Origin: Saprospiraceae bacterium
GTDB taxonomy: Bacteria > Bacteroidota > Bacteroidia > Chitinophagales > Saprospiraceae
Reading direction: 5' to 3'
DNA length: 64,000 nt
NCBI GenBank assembly: GCA_027488935.1
Contig: JAIYAP010000044.1
Coordinates: forward strand, 124,001 to 188,000
How positions within the stretch are numbered: the stretch's first letter is position 1; every line of letters begins with the position of its first letter. The position numbers and the translations under genes are program-made. This document shows positions 41,205 to 49,829 of this stretch, in pieces. The notes under the pieces are model-generated. The model did no database searches. It worked only from the letters and a program-made list of their open reading frames with translations, and was not told the origin of the DNA.

Positions 41205-41437
41205 AATCCCAATCGTTGAATCGTTTGAAGATCCTCTATGTAATCTTGGACATCATAATGAATCGCGATGCCACGACTACCCAGCAATTGCTGAAATTGA
41301 AATTGCGAGATTCCTGCCAAAGTTGCAGCCTGACCCAAGGTCAATTTTTCTTTATGGAAAAGTACAACTGCCAATTCCAGTAGAATTTCTACTTCTGTCA
41401 TTCTTGCAGCACGTACTAATTCATTGGGTATGGTCAT
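41201..41437 (-). CDS. UPF0175 family antitoxin
   Basis: 78 residues: IPNELVRAARMTEVEILLELA, then VLFHKEKLTLGQAATLAGISQ (a helix-turn-helix), FQFQQLLGSRGIAIHYDVQDYIEDL. This is the small DNA-binding partner that regularly precedes DUF3368 toxins; it is expected to neutralise the toxin and autoregulate the operon. It overlaps the toxin gene by ATGA. The presumed promoter is in 41438-41568, which holds A/T-rich sequence without a clear consensus. Confidence 0.88.
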   Translation of the reverse strand: MTIPNELVRAARMTEVEILLELAVVLFHKEKLTLGQAATLAGISQFQFQQLLGSRGIAIHYDVQDYIEDLQTIQRLGL

Positions 41438-41568
41438 AGAATAAAGATTTTATTGCAAAAATAGGTAGATTTTTATAATTTTCAATAGGCTTTTGCAGGC
41501 AAGGCAGTTCCATGGAAGGGTTTGGGGATTGTAAAACATGTAAATAATTGGGGAAGTGCCCTCCAATC

Positions 41569-41802
41569 CTAAACATTTTTAGCAGCAGATCGGAAATGCC
41601 CTTTTCTTAAGTTTGCAGTATCATTGGCTTTCCATCCATTTTTATCCCAAACCATAGCGGCTTCTTGGGATAATTTGGCAGCAAAATGTTTAACAATCAT
41701 GCGCTTCAATTCTAAAATCTCGTCCTCGGACATCGGACGTGCCAGCACTTTTAAGATTTCAAGTTGCGCCGGTGTTAATGGATAATCCAGGTTAGCAGCC
41801 AT
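41569..41802 (-). CDS. Small antitoxin-like protein without adjacent toxin
   Basis: From ATG 41802, 77 residues: LDYPLTPAQLEILKVLARPM, then MSEDEILELKRMIVKHFAAK and AAMVWDKNGWKANDTANLRK. The LELKRxIxxxxAxK and VWDKxGW pattern resembles short helical proteins that I recall as antitoxin partners of PIN or other toxins; I am not certain of the family. A longer in-frame start at 41874 adds 24 residues. The nearest toxin gene is the DUF3368 gene, which already has its own antitoxin 130 bases away. It may be a solitary remnant or a partner in trans. Confidence 0.5.
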   Translation of the reverse strand: MAANLDYPLTPAQLEILKVLARPMSEDEILELKRMIVKHFAAKLSQEAAMVWDKNGWKANDTANLRKGHFRSAAKNV

Positions 41803-41954
41803 CCTGATTTTAGTTAAATATTGAAAAAGATGCTCAAAGATACCATTTCTGCCCGACTTTTCCAAAACGGCCATCCGGATAAAAGGATGCTGGTCGTTAA
41901 AATATGTCTTTATATATTATGCAAATGCTTGTATTTCAACAATCTAAATTTTTA

Positions 41955-41996
41955 CTCCACGTAACTCCGTACCTCCGAGCTCCTCCGTGGAACCCC
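41955..41996. repeat. Imperfect inverted repeat related to the gmd-upstream direct repeat
   Basis: CTCCACGTAACTCCGTACCTC followed by CGAGCTCCTCCGTGGAACCCC shows CCACG/CGTGG ends and, on the opposite strand, GGAGG/CGGAG blocks like those at 40607-40686. Weak, noted as a possible member of that repeat family. Confidence 0.35.
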
Positions 41997-42024
41997 TTTC
42001 CCCCTCTTCTTTCCTCTTTTTTTC

Positions 42025-43212
42025 TCACGCGCTCAATATTGTATCCGCCACCGCCAAGCAAGCCGTAGCAGCCGGTGAAGGTGCATTCAGCACATGTACA
42101 CAACGGCCATTGCGTTCAATCACAAAATCATCCACCAAAGCACCGGAGCGGTCCAGGGCTTGCGCGCGTACCCCCGAGCGAGCAGGCGCGATGTCCTCCA
42201 TTTCCAAAGAAGGAATCAAATGCCGCAGCGCCGCCAGGAAATGCCGTTTCGAAAATGCCCGTTGGTATTCCCCAAGGCCATGTCGCCAATGCCGGGCAAA
42301 CAAACGCCAGGTGCCCGGAAATGACAAGGCATCGCTGGCATCCGACCACTTAAAAGCGGTTTTGGAATAACCCTCGCGCTCAAACGAAAATACCGCGTTC
42401 GGACCACATTCCACGCCCCCATGGACCATGCGTGTAAAATGCACCCCTAGAAAAGGAAAGGCCGGATTGGGAACCGGATACACCAAATTGCGCACTTTTG
42501 AAGCGGCAGAAGGCATTAAATCATAATAATCGCCTCGAAAAGGAACAATTCTAATAGCAGGATTTAGTCCATCCAAGCGCGCCAAACGATCCGCTTGCAA
42601 GCCCCCGCAACAGATCACTTGTTGGGCTTCGAAGCGCTGCTGCTTGGTTTGCACCACCACAGAACTTGCATTTTGCGTGATCCCAACCACCGTTTCTCCG
42701 GAAAGCACCTTGCTCTTGGGTTGTATTTGTTGGATCAGCGTGGCCATCTTATGCACCATGGCCGGGTAATCGACAATACCGGTTTGTGGCACCCAAATGC
42801 CCTGTACGCCTTTAACCGCCGGTTCAATCCGTTGAATTTCAGCCGCATCAATCAATTCAATCCCTTGCAACCCGTTGGCCAAGCCGCGTTCCAGGATACC
42901 GGGCAAGCGTTGTGCCTCCGCTTCCGTTGTAGCCACAATGATTTTACCACAGATATCGTGCGAAATTGCGTGGGTTTGTACAAAATCCAGCAGTTGCGCA
43001 TAACCGGCCACACAATTCAACGCCTTCAAAGACCCCGGCTTGTAGTATATCCCGCTGTGGATCACCCCGGAATTGCGCCCGGTCTGGTGCAGACTGAGGG
43101 CGGGCTCTTTTTCCAGCACCACCACCGTTGACTCGGGGTTTTGCTTTTGGAATTTGTAGGCGGTGGATAGGCCTATGATGCCGCCGCCTATGATGATTAG
43201 GTCTGATTGCAT
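42025..43212 (-). CDS. lhgO: L-2-hydroxyglutarate oxidase
   Basis: Membrane-associated FAD enzyme of the DAO family that oxidises L-2-hydroxyglutarate to 2-oxoglutarate, feeding electrons to the quinone pool. 395 residues. Seen: DLIIIGGGIIGLSTAYKFQK (FAD-binding GxGxxG), LHQTGRNSGVIHSGIYYKPGS (the L2HGDH-typical block), CCGGLQADRLA, FRGDYYDLMPSAASKVRNLVYPVPNPAFPFLGVHFTRM with the substrate region, and a terminal NAPSPAATACLAVADTIL. A housekeeping or scavenging gene within the polysaccharide block. It follows the 405-residue dehydratase gene after 18 bases on the same strand, so may be co-transcribed. lhgO or ygaF are both used for this gene. Confidence 0.93.
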   Translation of the reverse strand: MQSDLIIIGGGIIGLSTAYKFQKQNPESTVVVLEKEPALSLHQTGRNSGVIHSGIYYKPGSLKALNCVAGYAQLLDFVQTHAISHDICGKIIVATTEAEAQRLPGILERGLANGLQGIELIDAAEIQRIEPAVKGVQGIWVPQTGIVDYPAMVHKMATLIQQIQPKSKVLSGETVVGITQNASSVVVQTKQQRFEAQQVICCGGLQADRLARLDGLNPAIRIVPFRGDYYDLMPSAASKVRNLVYPVPNPAFPFLGVHFTRMVHGGVECGPNAVFSFEREGYSKTAFKWSDASDALSFPGTWRLFARHWRHGLGEYQRAFSKRHFLAALRHLIPSLEMEDIAPARSGVRAQALDRSGALVDDFVIERNGRCVHVLNAPSPAATACLAVADTILSA

Positions 43213-43230
43213 GAATTGTCGAGTCTGAAA

Positions 43231-44448
43231 CTACATCTTCTGATCTAAATTCTTCCCACGCTCAATATGCTCAAAATCAGTAACATATTGCGCAATACGT
43301 TCGACCAGTGCTTGTTTGTCCATGCTGTTTTCAGCAAAGAAGGTGCGCATTGATTGCACCATTGCCTCAATTTCAGATAAAGACTTCTTTGGCAAATCTC
43401 GAATGACGCCCAAGGACTCAAAACGATCTAAATCCAAGGTTTCCTGATCGGTAAAAAACTCCTCGTACTCTTTTTCACCACTGGTGTCCGAGGTGAAAAA
43501 GTAAACAGGGTAGGCTTTCGAATCAGGATGTAGAGCCAACGATTTTTGGCGGGCATCTTCCTCTGAGGTACATATATCGGCTTCGTAACCCAAGGTTGTC
43601 AAAAACTGCAACGTAATATCCTTAAAAGAAACCAGGTCTTTTTCCGGGTCTAATTTCGGAAAAAACACCTCGCCCGATTGACCTAACACACACGCAAGCA
43701 AACACAACTGCCCGGATTCTTCAGGGGAAACAAAAAAACGACGAATATCAGACGGCACAGAAAGCGGCTGACGTTTCATCAAGCGTTCCAAAAAACCAAA
43801 TAACAAACTGCCATTGGAAAAAGCAACATTGGCAAAACGAGCCGTGGTTGCCGGGAAATAAGCAGCGTAAGCCAAAATCACATCTTCCATCATCTTTTTA
43901 CTAGCGCCCATCACGTTTACCGGATTGGCAGCCTTATCCGTAGACACTGCAAAAAAATGTTCGGGTTTGTATTCCAATAACAAATCCAGTAAGGATTTGG
44001 CGCTCAACACATTGTTTTCCAACATGGCCTCAATGGAAATGAGATCTTTTTCACTGCGGACATGCTTATGCGCCGCAAAATTGGCAACAATATGAAAAGG
44101 AGCCTGTAACCGGAAAAACTTCTCAAATACGGGCTGACTAAAACTCAAAGGATAAGTAACCAGTACGGGTGGGACATACAACCCAGGTGTACTGCGTACA
44201 TCACGCACCAACTCCGTTAACCCGTTTTCATTGGTATCTACTACATATAATTCTGCAGGGCGGTAGGGTAGTAGGGCCTTGATAAAAGAACTTCCAATGG
44301 TACCCGCACCGCCGATTACCAATATTTTCTTGTCCCGAATTGCAGCATCAAGCGCCTGTTGGTGCAACTGAAGATCGGGAAGGAGTAAACTTTCCGGGCG
44401 GTTGGTAATGCTGGAAATGAAGGCGGGGATATAGAAAGGAGAAGTCAA
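43231..44448 (-). CDS. Nucleotide-sugar 4,6-dehydratase-like protein (short CapD/FlaA1 type)
   Basis: 405 residues. An N-terminal ~30 residues are unassigned; the Rossmann start KKILVIGGAGTIGSSFIKALL lies near 40. Other blocks are VVDTNENGLTELVRDVRS, VANFAAHKHVRSEKDL near 130, STDKAANPVNVMGASKKMMED near 180 (the Met-containing catalytic block of the PglF/FlaA1/CapD branch), and ARFANVAFSNGSLL. The later part (VFFPKLDPEKDL, DTSGEKEYEEFF) diverges from UDP-GlcNAc 4,6-dehydratases, so the nucleotide sugar substrate cannot be stated. It lacks the N-terminal membrane part found in the larger homologue at 46673. Five bases after the sugar-transferase gene; part of the minus-strand glycan operon. 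Confidence 0.78.
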   Translation of the reverse strand: MTSPFYIPAFISSITNRPESLLLPDLQLHQQALDAAIRDKKILVIGGAGTIGSSFIKALLPYRPAELYVVDTNENGLTELVRDVRSTPGLYVPPVLVTYPLSFSQPVFEKFFRLQAPFHIVANFAAHKHVRSEKDLISIEAMLENNVLSAKSLLDLLLEYKPEHFFAVSTDKAANPVNVMGASKKMMEDVILAYAAYFPATTARFANVAFSNGSLLFGFLERLMKRQPLSVPSDIRRFFVSPEESGQLCLLACVLGQSGEVFFPKLDPEKDLVSFKDITLQFLTTLGYEADICTSEEDARQKSLALHPDSKAYPVYFFTSDTSGEKEYEEFFTDQETLDLDRFESLGVIRDLPKKSLSEIEAMVQSMRTFFAENSMDKQALVERIAQYVTDFEHIERGKNLDQKM

Positions 44449-44453
44449 GATAA

Positions 44454-45134
44454 TTACAAAAAGCTGGGACGCTCTGGAAGGGTGGGAAAGACTTTGAAAA
44501 CAAGATTACTATTTGGAACAAGAATCACCCAAATTGTAAGCCATAATAGGGTGAAATCTGTTATAAAGGACTGATTCTGTTGATACCATATTTCTAAAGC
44601 GCCTTTGTAGGGGGCAATATGAAGATCATAAAAAGTGCGCGGGGGTAAATGCGTTTTTGCAAACAAGGCCTCCTCGTTACGAAAAACCACAGATCCAATG
44701 CCTGTAATACCTGGTTGGATAAGAAATATTTGATCTCGAATTGCTTCCGGGTACGAAAAATACCCTTTGTCATCCAACGGTCGGGGCCCTATAAAACTCA
44801 TATCCCCTTGCAATATATTGATCAATTGAGGGATTTCATTCAGTTTGCTCCGTCTTAAAAAGCGGCCTATTTTAGTGACCCTCGGATCATTTTGTACGGT
44901 TAGGGTGCCCGCTCCCATATTTGGACTGTTTTTTAACATGGTTGCAAATTTCCACATATAAAATGCCTCGCTGTTTCTACCAATTCTTTTCTGCCGGTAA
45001 AAAATTTCCCCTTCTGCAGTGCATTTTAAGATGATCAAAATTGCAACAAGCAAAGGGAATAGCAATAAAATCAATACCAATATGATCAATATTGCAAATA
45101 GTAGATCAAAAAAGCGTTTTATGTATGGATACAT
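44454..45134 (-). CDS. Initiating sugar-phosphate transferase (polyprenyl-phosphate type), copy 1
   Basis: Transfers a sugar-1-phosphate to undecaprenyl phosphate, starting a glycan repeat unit. 226 residues. Residues ~8-33 form a membrane helix (FFDLLFAILIILVLILLLFP, LLVAI). Then RQKRIGRNSEAFYMWKFATM, LRRSKLNEIPQLINILQGDM, SFIGPRPLDDKGYF and QPGITGIGSVVFR form the conserved catalytic domain of bacterial sugar transferases, including the acidic and arginine-containing blocks. A second C-terminal hydrophobic helix (LLWLTIWVILVPNSNLV) is unusual for this family. A second enzyme of the same family is at 61177-61782. Acceptor sugar unknown. Confidence 0.85.
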   Translation of the reverse strand: MYPYIKRFFDLLFAILIILVLILLLFPLLVAILIILKCTAEGEIFYRQKRIGRNSEAFYMWKFATMLKNSPNMGAGTLTVQNDPRVTKIGRFLRRSKLNEIPQLINILQGDMSFIGPRPLDDKGYFSYPEAIRDQIFLIQPGITGIGSVVFRNEEALFAKTHLPPRTFYDLHIAPYKGALEIWYQQNQSFITDFTLLWLTIWVILVPNSNLVFKVFPTLPERPSFL

Positions 45135-45157
45135 GTAGAAACTGTCAATTGCCGGAT

Positions 45158-46069
45158 TTATGTCCAGGTTTGCATAGATGCCAAGACAGGCAAAGCCGGC
45201 TCAGGCTGCCAAGACAACATTTTTCGAGCCTTGTGATCATCAAAAGTTAAAGACTTTGTGATGTTATGAAGCCTTTGTGTGTTCAAAGGAAAGCCGTGCC
45301 ATAAATCACCTATTCGTGCCAGGACTGTAAAAAAAGATATAGGTAAGGTGAACCTGATTTGTTGCTTCAGTCCTTTTGCGATTGCATCCTCTATCTGATC
45401 AAATGTGGGGTGAATTCCATCCGTTAAATTATAAATACCTGATTTGCCCTCAAGTGTAGAAATCAGCGCTGCTATATCTGTGCCTAATACCATGCTTTTT
45501 TGTGCATGATTGTTGCGAATACGTATATAAATACCTTTTTTAATGGCATTTGCGATACTTTGAAGATTTCCGGGAGGATGTGTTCCAACCACCAATGGCA
45601 GTCTTAGAATGATAACGTTAACATCATTTTGCTTTCCCCAGGTTGTTATAATATTTTCTGCTTCAATTTTACTTTTAGCATAAGGGCTGGTGCCAAGCAG
45701 TGGCAGTGTTTCGGCAATCCCTAAGCCCGTTTCCAAACCATATACGGATACAGAACTGATAAATATAAAGGTTTTCGGCAAAAGTGGCGCTGAGGATAAT
45801 CCCTTTAATAAATGAATTGTCCCAAGAACATTTACCTCATAAAAGGACGCAGCCTCTGCACTTGTTTTGGGCACCACATGTGCCTTTCCTGCATTATGTA
45901 CAACCCAATCAAATGGGGTTGGAAAAACAGGGATGGTTTGGGATAAATCAACCCTGAAATCATTTTTGGCTTTAAGTCCTAAAGTACTTAGTTGAAAGCG
46001 TTGTTTTAGCCCTTGGTACAATTGGACTCCTAAAAAGCCTTGACTACCGGTTAATAAACAGCTTTCCAC
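45158..46069 (-). CDS. NAD-dependent epimerase/dehydratase of the glycan locus
   Basis: 303 residues of the extended SDR type. CLLTGSQGFLGVQLYQGL is the NAD-binding start. VVHNAGKAHVV near 62, FIFISSVSVYGLETG near 108, LLGTSPYAKSKIEAENII near 125 with the catalytic YxxxK, and VIILRLPLVVGTHPPGN follow. It probably alters a nucleotide sugar or reduces a 4-keto sugar (WbpV/QnlB-like epimerase/reductase). The exact reaction is not readable. Directly after it on the operon is the sugar transferase; directly before it is the NUDIX gene, five bases away. Confidence 0.82.
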   Translation of the reverse strand: MESCLLTGSQGFLGVQLYQGLKQRFQLSTLGLKAKNDFRVDLSQTIPVFPTPFDWVVHNAGKAHVVPKTSAEAASFYEVNVLGTIHLLKGLSSAPLLPKTFIFISSVSVYGLETGLGIAETLPLLGTSPYAKSKIEAENIITTWGKQNDVNVIILRLPLVVGTHPPGNLQSIANAIKKGIYIRIRNNHAQKSMVLGTDIAALISTLEGKSGIYNLTDGIHPTFDQIEDAIAKGLKQQIRFTLPISFFTVLARIGDLWHGFPLNTQRLHNITKSLTFDDHKARKMLSWQPEPALPVLASMQTWT

Positions 46070-46073
46070 TTAT

Positions 46074-46556
46074 TTACAAACTTTCACTACGTTCCAGCAT
46101 CTCCAGAAAAGTCCGATGAATCATCTGCTTATATACAGGCTCCATTTTTAACTCCTTCACCAAGGTGGGATCAAAACAATCTACCCCAAAGTTTTCGGCG
46201 CTGATTTTAAGTTGTTGGATGCTGCAATCCGTAGAACACAAAAAAACCATCACCAACACATCAATGGTGTTCATAATGGTCAATTTAGTTACATCCAATA
46301 ATTTATCTACCTGTACCACGATATTCAACTCCTCCTCCATTTCTCTTTGCAGGCATTCCTGAATATTTTCATTCCTTTTTAACTTTCCACCCGGCAAATC
46401 CCATTCATCGCGTTCATTTTTGAGTAAAATGACCTTGTTGTCGATAAAACAAATGCCTTTGACGGATACAACATGGCGGGCCGAAAAAACATCGCTAGGT
46501 ATCACTTTACCGATTGTTTCAAGATAAAATCGTTTTAAAGAAAAACCTGACGACAT
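46074..46556 (-). CDS. NUDIX hydrolase
   Basis: From ATG 46556 (160 residues; a longer in-frame start at 46598 adds 14 residues). The Nudix box is GGKLKRNENIQECLQREMEE followed by ELNI, where the usual glycine of REUxEExGU is replaced by asparagine. Around it are FIDNKVILLKNERDEWDLPG and VLVMVFLCSTD. It hydrolyses nucleoside diphosphates linked to another group; within a sugar operon the target is possibly a nucleotide sugar, but the family is too broad to say. Activity with the G-to-N change is likely but unproven. Confidence 0.82.
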   Translation of the reverse strand: MSSGFSLKRFYLETIGKVIPSDVFSARHVVSVKGICFIDNKVILLKNERDEWDLPGGKLKRNENIQECLQREMEEELNIVVQVDKLLDVTKLTIMNTIDVLVMVFLCSTDCSIQQLKISAENFGVDCFDPTLVKELKMEPVYKQMIHRTFLEMLERSESL

Positions 46557-46672
46557 GTACAGAATATGTATTTTTACAACCAATGGTGACCTGACCAAGT
46601 CATATCAACCAATGGATTAGATGAAAAAAGTATGCGTGTAGGGAAGATAAAGGATTAAATAAATCCAGCTAC

Positions 46673-48592
46673 TTATGCCGGATCATTGGCGGGCATTCCC
46701 TTGTCTAAGGCGGAATACACGGAATTTTGACTGGCAAATTCTGGTACCAGGGTTTTCATTTGCTGCACAATTTCTGCACCCTGGCTGCCCGCATTGGCAC
46801 TATGAACCAACAGGTCTATATCCGGTTTTACCTGCAAATAACTATACACCCGCACCATCGCCTTTTTAATTTTAGGATGGTGGGTAGGTATGGTGTTTTC
46901 ATTATCGTCCAGCAGTTCTTCGGTCAGTTTTTCACCCGGACGTAAGCCGGTAATTCTGATTTCTATGTCTTTTTCAGGCACCAAACCGGCCATTTGTATC
47001 ATTTTACGGGCTAAATCCAGGATGCGAACCGGTTCCCCCATGTCAAAAACAAAGATTTCACCGCCCTTTCCCATCGCGCCGGCCTCTAACACCAATTGGC
47101 AGGCCTCGGGGATGGTCATAAAGTACCGGCTCACATCTGGATGGGTAAGTGTAATAGGTTCCCGGTTCTCTATTTGTGCGCGGAAAATTGGAATGACGGA
47201 TCCATTGGACCCCAACACATTGCCAAAGCGGGTGGTGATAAACTGGGTATAATTATTGGCGTGAAAGTTGAGCGATTGCGCATATATTTCCGCAATACGC
47301 TTCGATGCACCCATCACATTGCTTGGATTCACTACTTTATCGGTAGAGATCATCACAAACTTCTCTACATTGTACTGCACCGCCAAATCGGCCATATTTT
47401 GGGTTCCTTCCACATTTACCTTGATGGCCTCCTCCGGAAAGATTTCCATGATGGGCACATGTTTGTAAGCAGCGGCATGAAACACATAGACGGGCCGGTA
47501 TTCCTTAAAAATACGCTGGATTTTGTCCCGATCGCGCACATCGCCGATGATTGGAAGAAACAGCCCTTGCTCCACCTGCTCCTTCAAATGCAAGGTGATT
47601 TCGGCCAAGGGCGTTTCGGCCTGATCGAGTCCGATCACTTTACTGGGTTGATAACGAAGCAATTGCCGAACAATTTCGCTTCCGATTGAACCCGCACAGC
47701 CGGTCACCAGCACCACCCGACCTTTGATCGAATTTTTTACACTTTCCTGGTCTAATTGGATCGGCGGGCGGTTCAATAAGTCTTCAAAATTGATGTTTTT
47801 CAACTGCCCCACATTCAGGGTTCCGTTCAGCCACAATTCGGTCGGTGGAATTTTCAACACCTTAATATTATGTGCCAAGCAGGTATTGATGAATGCGATT
47901 TTGCGTTCGGGCGCCAAATCCCCGATGCCAATAATCACATTTTGAATGTTTTGTTTGCGCACCACCTCATCAAACGACCTTTCCGGATTGAACACCCGAA
48001 TGCCATTGAGCAATTTGCGGTGTACCCGTGGGTTGTCATCAAAAAAAGCCATGATCCGGTAAGGATGCGAACTGTTGTGGCGCAGCACCCGTTGGATCAT
48101 AGCGCCCAGTTCACCTGCACCAAAAATAGCCGTAGGAATGCCGTCGTTGTTCCTTTTGAAATGGTCGTAAGCCAACCGCAACAAAATGCGCAGACCGCCC
48201 ACGGCGCAAAGACACAGGATATAGTCGATCAGAATGACCGGCAGCAGCTTGGCCGGAATAATCCCGGAGGGCAAAAAGCCATGGATCAGGTAAAAGATCA
48301 CAGAGGCACTGGTTACTGCCAAAAAGACCGTTTTATAGTCTTTTTCACCAATATACCGGATGATGATGGAGTAGGTTCCAAACCCGATAAAGGACAAAAT
48401 GCGCAAACCGAGCAAGGCTGCGATGGTCCAGGAATAGAACAGGTGCGCACTGGTGATGTGCAGCTCATAACTGAGCAGGATGGCAGCAAAGATGGAAAAA
48501 ACACTGGCCAAAACGTCCAATCCAAAGATCAGAAGTTTGGTTGCATAGCCTGCCCACTGCATGCTTTTCATTGAATCGTACACGGAAGCCAT
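46673..48592 (-). CDS. Membrane nucleotide-sugar 4,6-dehydratase (PglF/WbpM/CapD type)
   Basis: 639 residues. Residues ~15-120 include four transmembrane helices (LLIFGLDVLASVFSIFAAIL; TVFLAVTSASVIFYLIHGFL). Then an N-terminal Rossmann domain (TAIFGAGELGAMIQRVLRHN near 150) and, from ~290, the dehydratase domain with GRVVLVTGCAGSIGSEIVRQ, FHAAAYKHVPIME, STDKVVNPSNVMGASKRIAE, TRFGNVLGSNGSVIP and PDVSRYFMTIPEACQLV, and a final TGLRPGEKL. Closest function in the family: removing water from UDP-GlcNAc to give the 4-keto-6-deoxy sugar used for bacillosamine or QuiNAc. Next to a DegT aminotransferase on the same strand, which fits the PglF-PglE pair. It precedes a 117-base gap to the NUDIX gene. 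Confidence 0.92.
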   Translation of the reverse strand: MASVYDSMKSMQWAGYATKLLIFGLDVLASVFSIFAAILLSYELHITSAHLFYSWTIAALLGLRILSFIGFGTYSIIIRYIGEKDYKTVFLAVTSASVIFYLIHGFLPSGIIPAKLLPVILIDYILCLCAVGGLRILLRLAYDHFKRNNDGIPTAIFGAGELGAMIQRVLRHNSSHPYRIMAFFDDNPRVHRKLLNGIRVFNPERSFDEVVRKQNIQNVIIGIGDLAPERKIAFINTCLAHNIKVLKIPPTELWLNGTLNVGQLKNINFEDLLNRPPIQLDQESVKNSIKGRVVLVTGCAGSIGSEIVRQLLRYQPSKVIGLDQAETPLAEITLHLKEQVEQGLFLPIIGDVRDRDKIQRIFKEYRPVYVFHAAAYKHVPIMEIFPEEAIKVNVEGTQNMADLAVQYNVEKFVMISTDKVVNPSNVMGASKRIAEIYAQSLNFHANNYTQFITTRFGNVLGSNGSVIPIFRAQIENREPITLTHPDVSRYFMTIPEACQLVLEAGAMGKGGEIFVFDMGEPVRILDLARKMIQMAGLVPEKDIEIRITGLRPGEKLTEELLDDNENTIPTHHPKIKKAMVRVYSYLQVKPDIDLLVHSANAGSQGAEIVQQMKTLVPEFASQNSVYSALDKGMPANDPA

Positions 48593-48672
48593 ATTGATTA
48601 GGTTTTCTTGGGCGGTGTTGGATTAGAAGATTAGAAAAGATAAAAGTAAAAAGACTTCGTGGGTTTTTTGTT

Positions 48673-49809
48673 TTAGGTTGGTAAAATTTGCGTTAATACT
48701 TCAAAGATGCGGGAAAAGTCGGCGTCCACGAGGTTGGAGCCGCTGGGCAGACAAAGCCCTTGATCAAAGAGGCGGGATGATGTGCCATCGCCGTAAAACG
48801 GGCAATCGGCAAAAACAGGCTGCAAATGCATCGGTTTCCACAAAGGCCGACTTTCAATATTGTGTTCTTCCAATTTCAGGCGGATTGTTTCCCGGGTTAA
48901 GCCGCCCGTTAAGGCTGAATCCACCAAAATGGTCGTAAGCCAGCGGTTGCTGAAAAATCCGTTCGGTTCCGGGACAAATTGAATGCCGGGATTATTGCCT
49001 AACACACTTAGATAGCGTTCATAATTGCTGCGCCGTTGAGCAACGCGTTCGGGCAGTACCACCATTTGACCCCGACCAATGCCAGCCAGCACATTGCTCA
49101 TGCGGTAGTTGTAGCCAATATGGGAATGTTGATAATGGGGTGCCTGGTCCCTTGCCTGCGTAGAAAGAAAACGCGCTTGTTGAATTGTTGTCGCGTCCTT
49201 GCCAATCAAGGCTCCACCGCTGCTGGTGGTAATGATTTTATTGCCATTAAAACTCAAAACGCCCAAATCGCCCAGTGTACCACAAGGAATGCCGTGGTAG
49301 GTAGATCCAAGTGCTTCTGCTGCATCCTCCAAGACTGGAATTTCGTACTTGCGTGCAAGGTGCAGGATCTCGTTCATTTTGGCAGGCATCCCGTATAAAT
49401 GGACCGGGATAATCGCCTTGGGCTTTTTCCCTTTTGCAATACTATCTTTAATGGCCGCTTCCAGTGCAATCGGGTCCATGTTCCAGGTATCCGGCTCGGA
49501 GTCAATAAACACTGGCGTAGCGCCCTGGTACACTATTGGATTGGCAGAGGCCGAAAAGGTCATACTTTGGCACAAAACCAGGTCGCCTGCTTTCACATCC
49601 AGCAAAATTAACCCGAGGTGTAATGCTGCTGTGCCCGAACTCAAAGCCGCAGCGTGTTTGGCTCCTGTGAATGCGCATAAATCGGCTTCAAAACCATCCA
49701 CATGCGGACCTAAAGGGGCAATCCAGTTGGTGTCGAAAGCAGATTGTACGAATACTTGCTCCTGGGTACCCATATGGGGGGAGGAAAGCCAAATTTTAGG
49801 TAGAGACAT
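48673..49809 (-). CDS. DegT/DnrJ/EryC1/StrS aminotransferase (PglE-like)
   Basis: PLP-dependent sugar aminotransferase, 378 residues. Seen: KHAALSSGTAALHLGLILL, VLCQSMTFSASANPIVYQGA, FIDSEPDTWNMDP, IPVLEDAAEALGSTYHGIPC with the PLP-aspartate region, and the LSFNGNKIITTSSGGALIG block with the PLP-lysine. Then SHIGYNYRMSNVLAGIGRGQ, and FADCPFYGDGTSSRLFDQGL near the end. It would aminate the 4-keto sugar made by the neighbouring dehydratase. It starts 20 bases after the stop of the inserted ATPase gene. A truncated, diverged copy of its own 5' end occurs 1.3 kb upstream (51110-51176), on the far side of the ATPase gene. Confidence 0.92.
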   Translation of the reverse strand: MSLPKIWLSSPHMGTQEQVFVQSAFDTNWIAPLGPHVDGFEADLCAFTGAKHAAALSSGTAALHLGLILLDVKAGDLVLCQSMTFSASANPIVYQGATPVFIDSEPDTWNMDPIALEAAIKDSIAKGKKPKAIIPVHLYGMPAKMNEILHLARKYEIPVLEDAAEALGSTYHGIPCGTLGDLGVLSFNGNKIITTSSGGALIGKDATTIQQARFLSTQARDQAPHYQHSHIGYNYRMSNVLAGIGRGQMVVLPERVAQRRSNYERYLSVLGNNPGIQFVPEPNGFFSNRWLTTILVDSALTGGLTRETIRLKLEEHNIESRPLWKPMHLQPVFADCPFYGDGTSSRLFDQGLCLPSGSNLVDADFSRIFEVLTQILPT

Positions 49810-49829
49810 GGTTTTGATAGAAATGTTTA

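Noticed and set aside
42595-43131. 178-residue open frame on the plus strand
   Set aside because: Antisense shadow of lhgO with no start context or recognisable motif.
47870-48574. 234-residue open frame on the plus strand
   Set aside because: Lies fully antisense to the N-terminal half of the membrane dehydratase gene, which has strong family motifs; composition is histidine/glutamine-rich and not protein-like.
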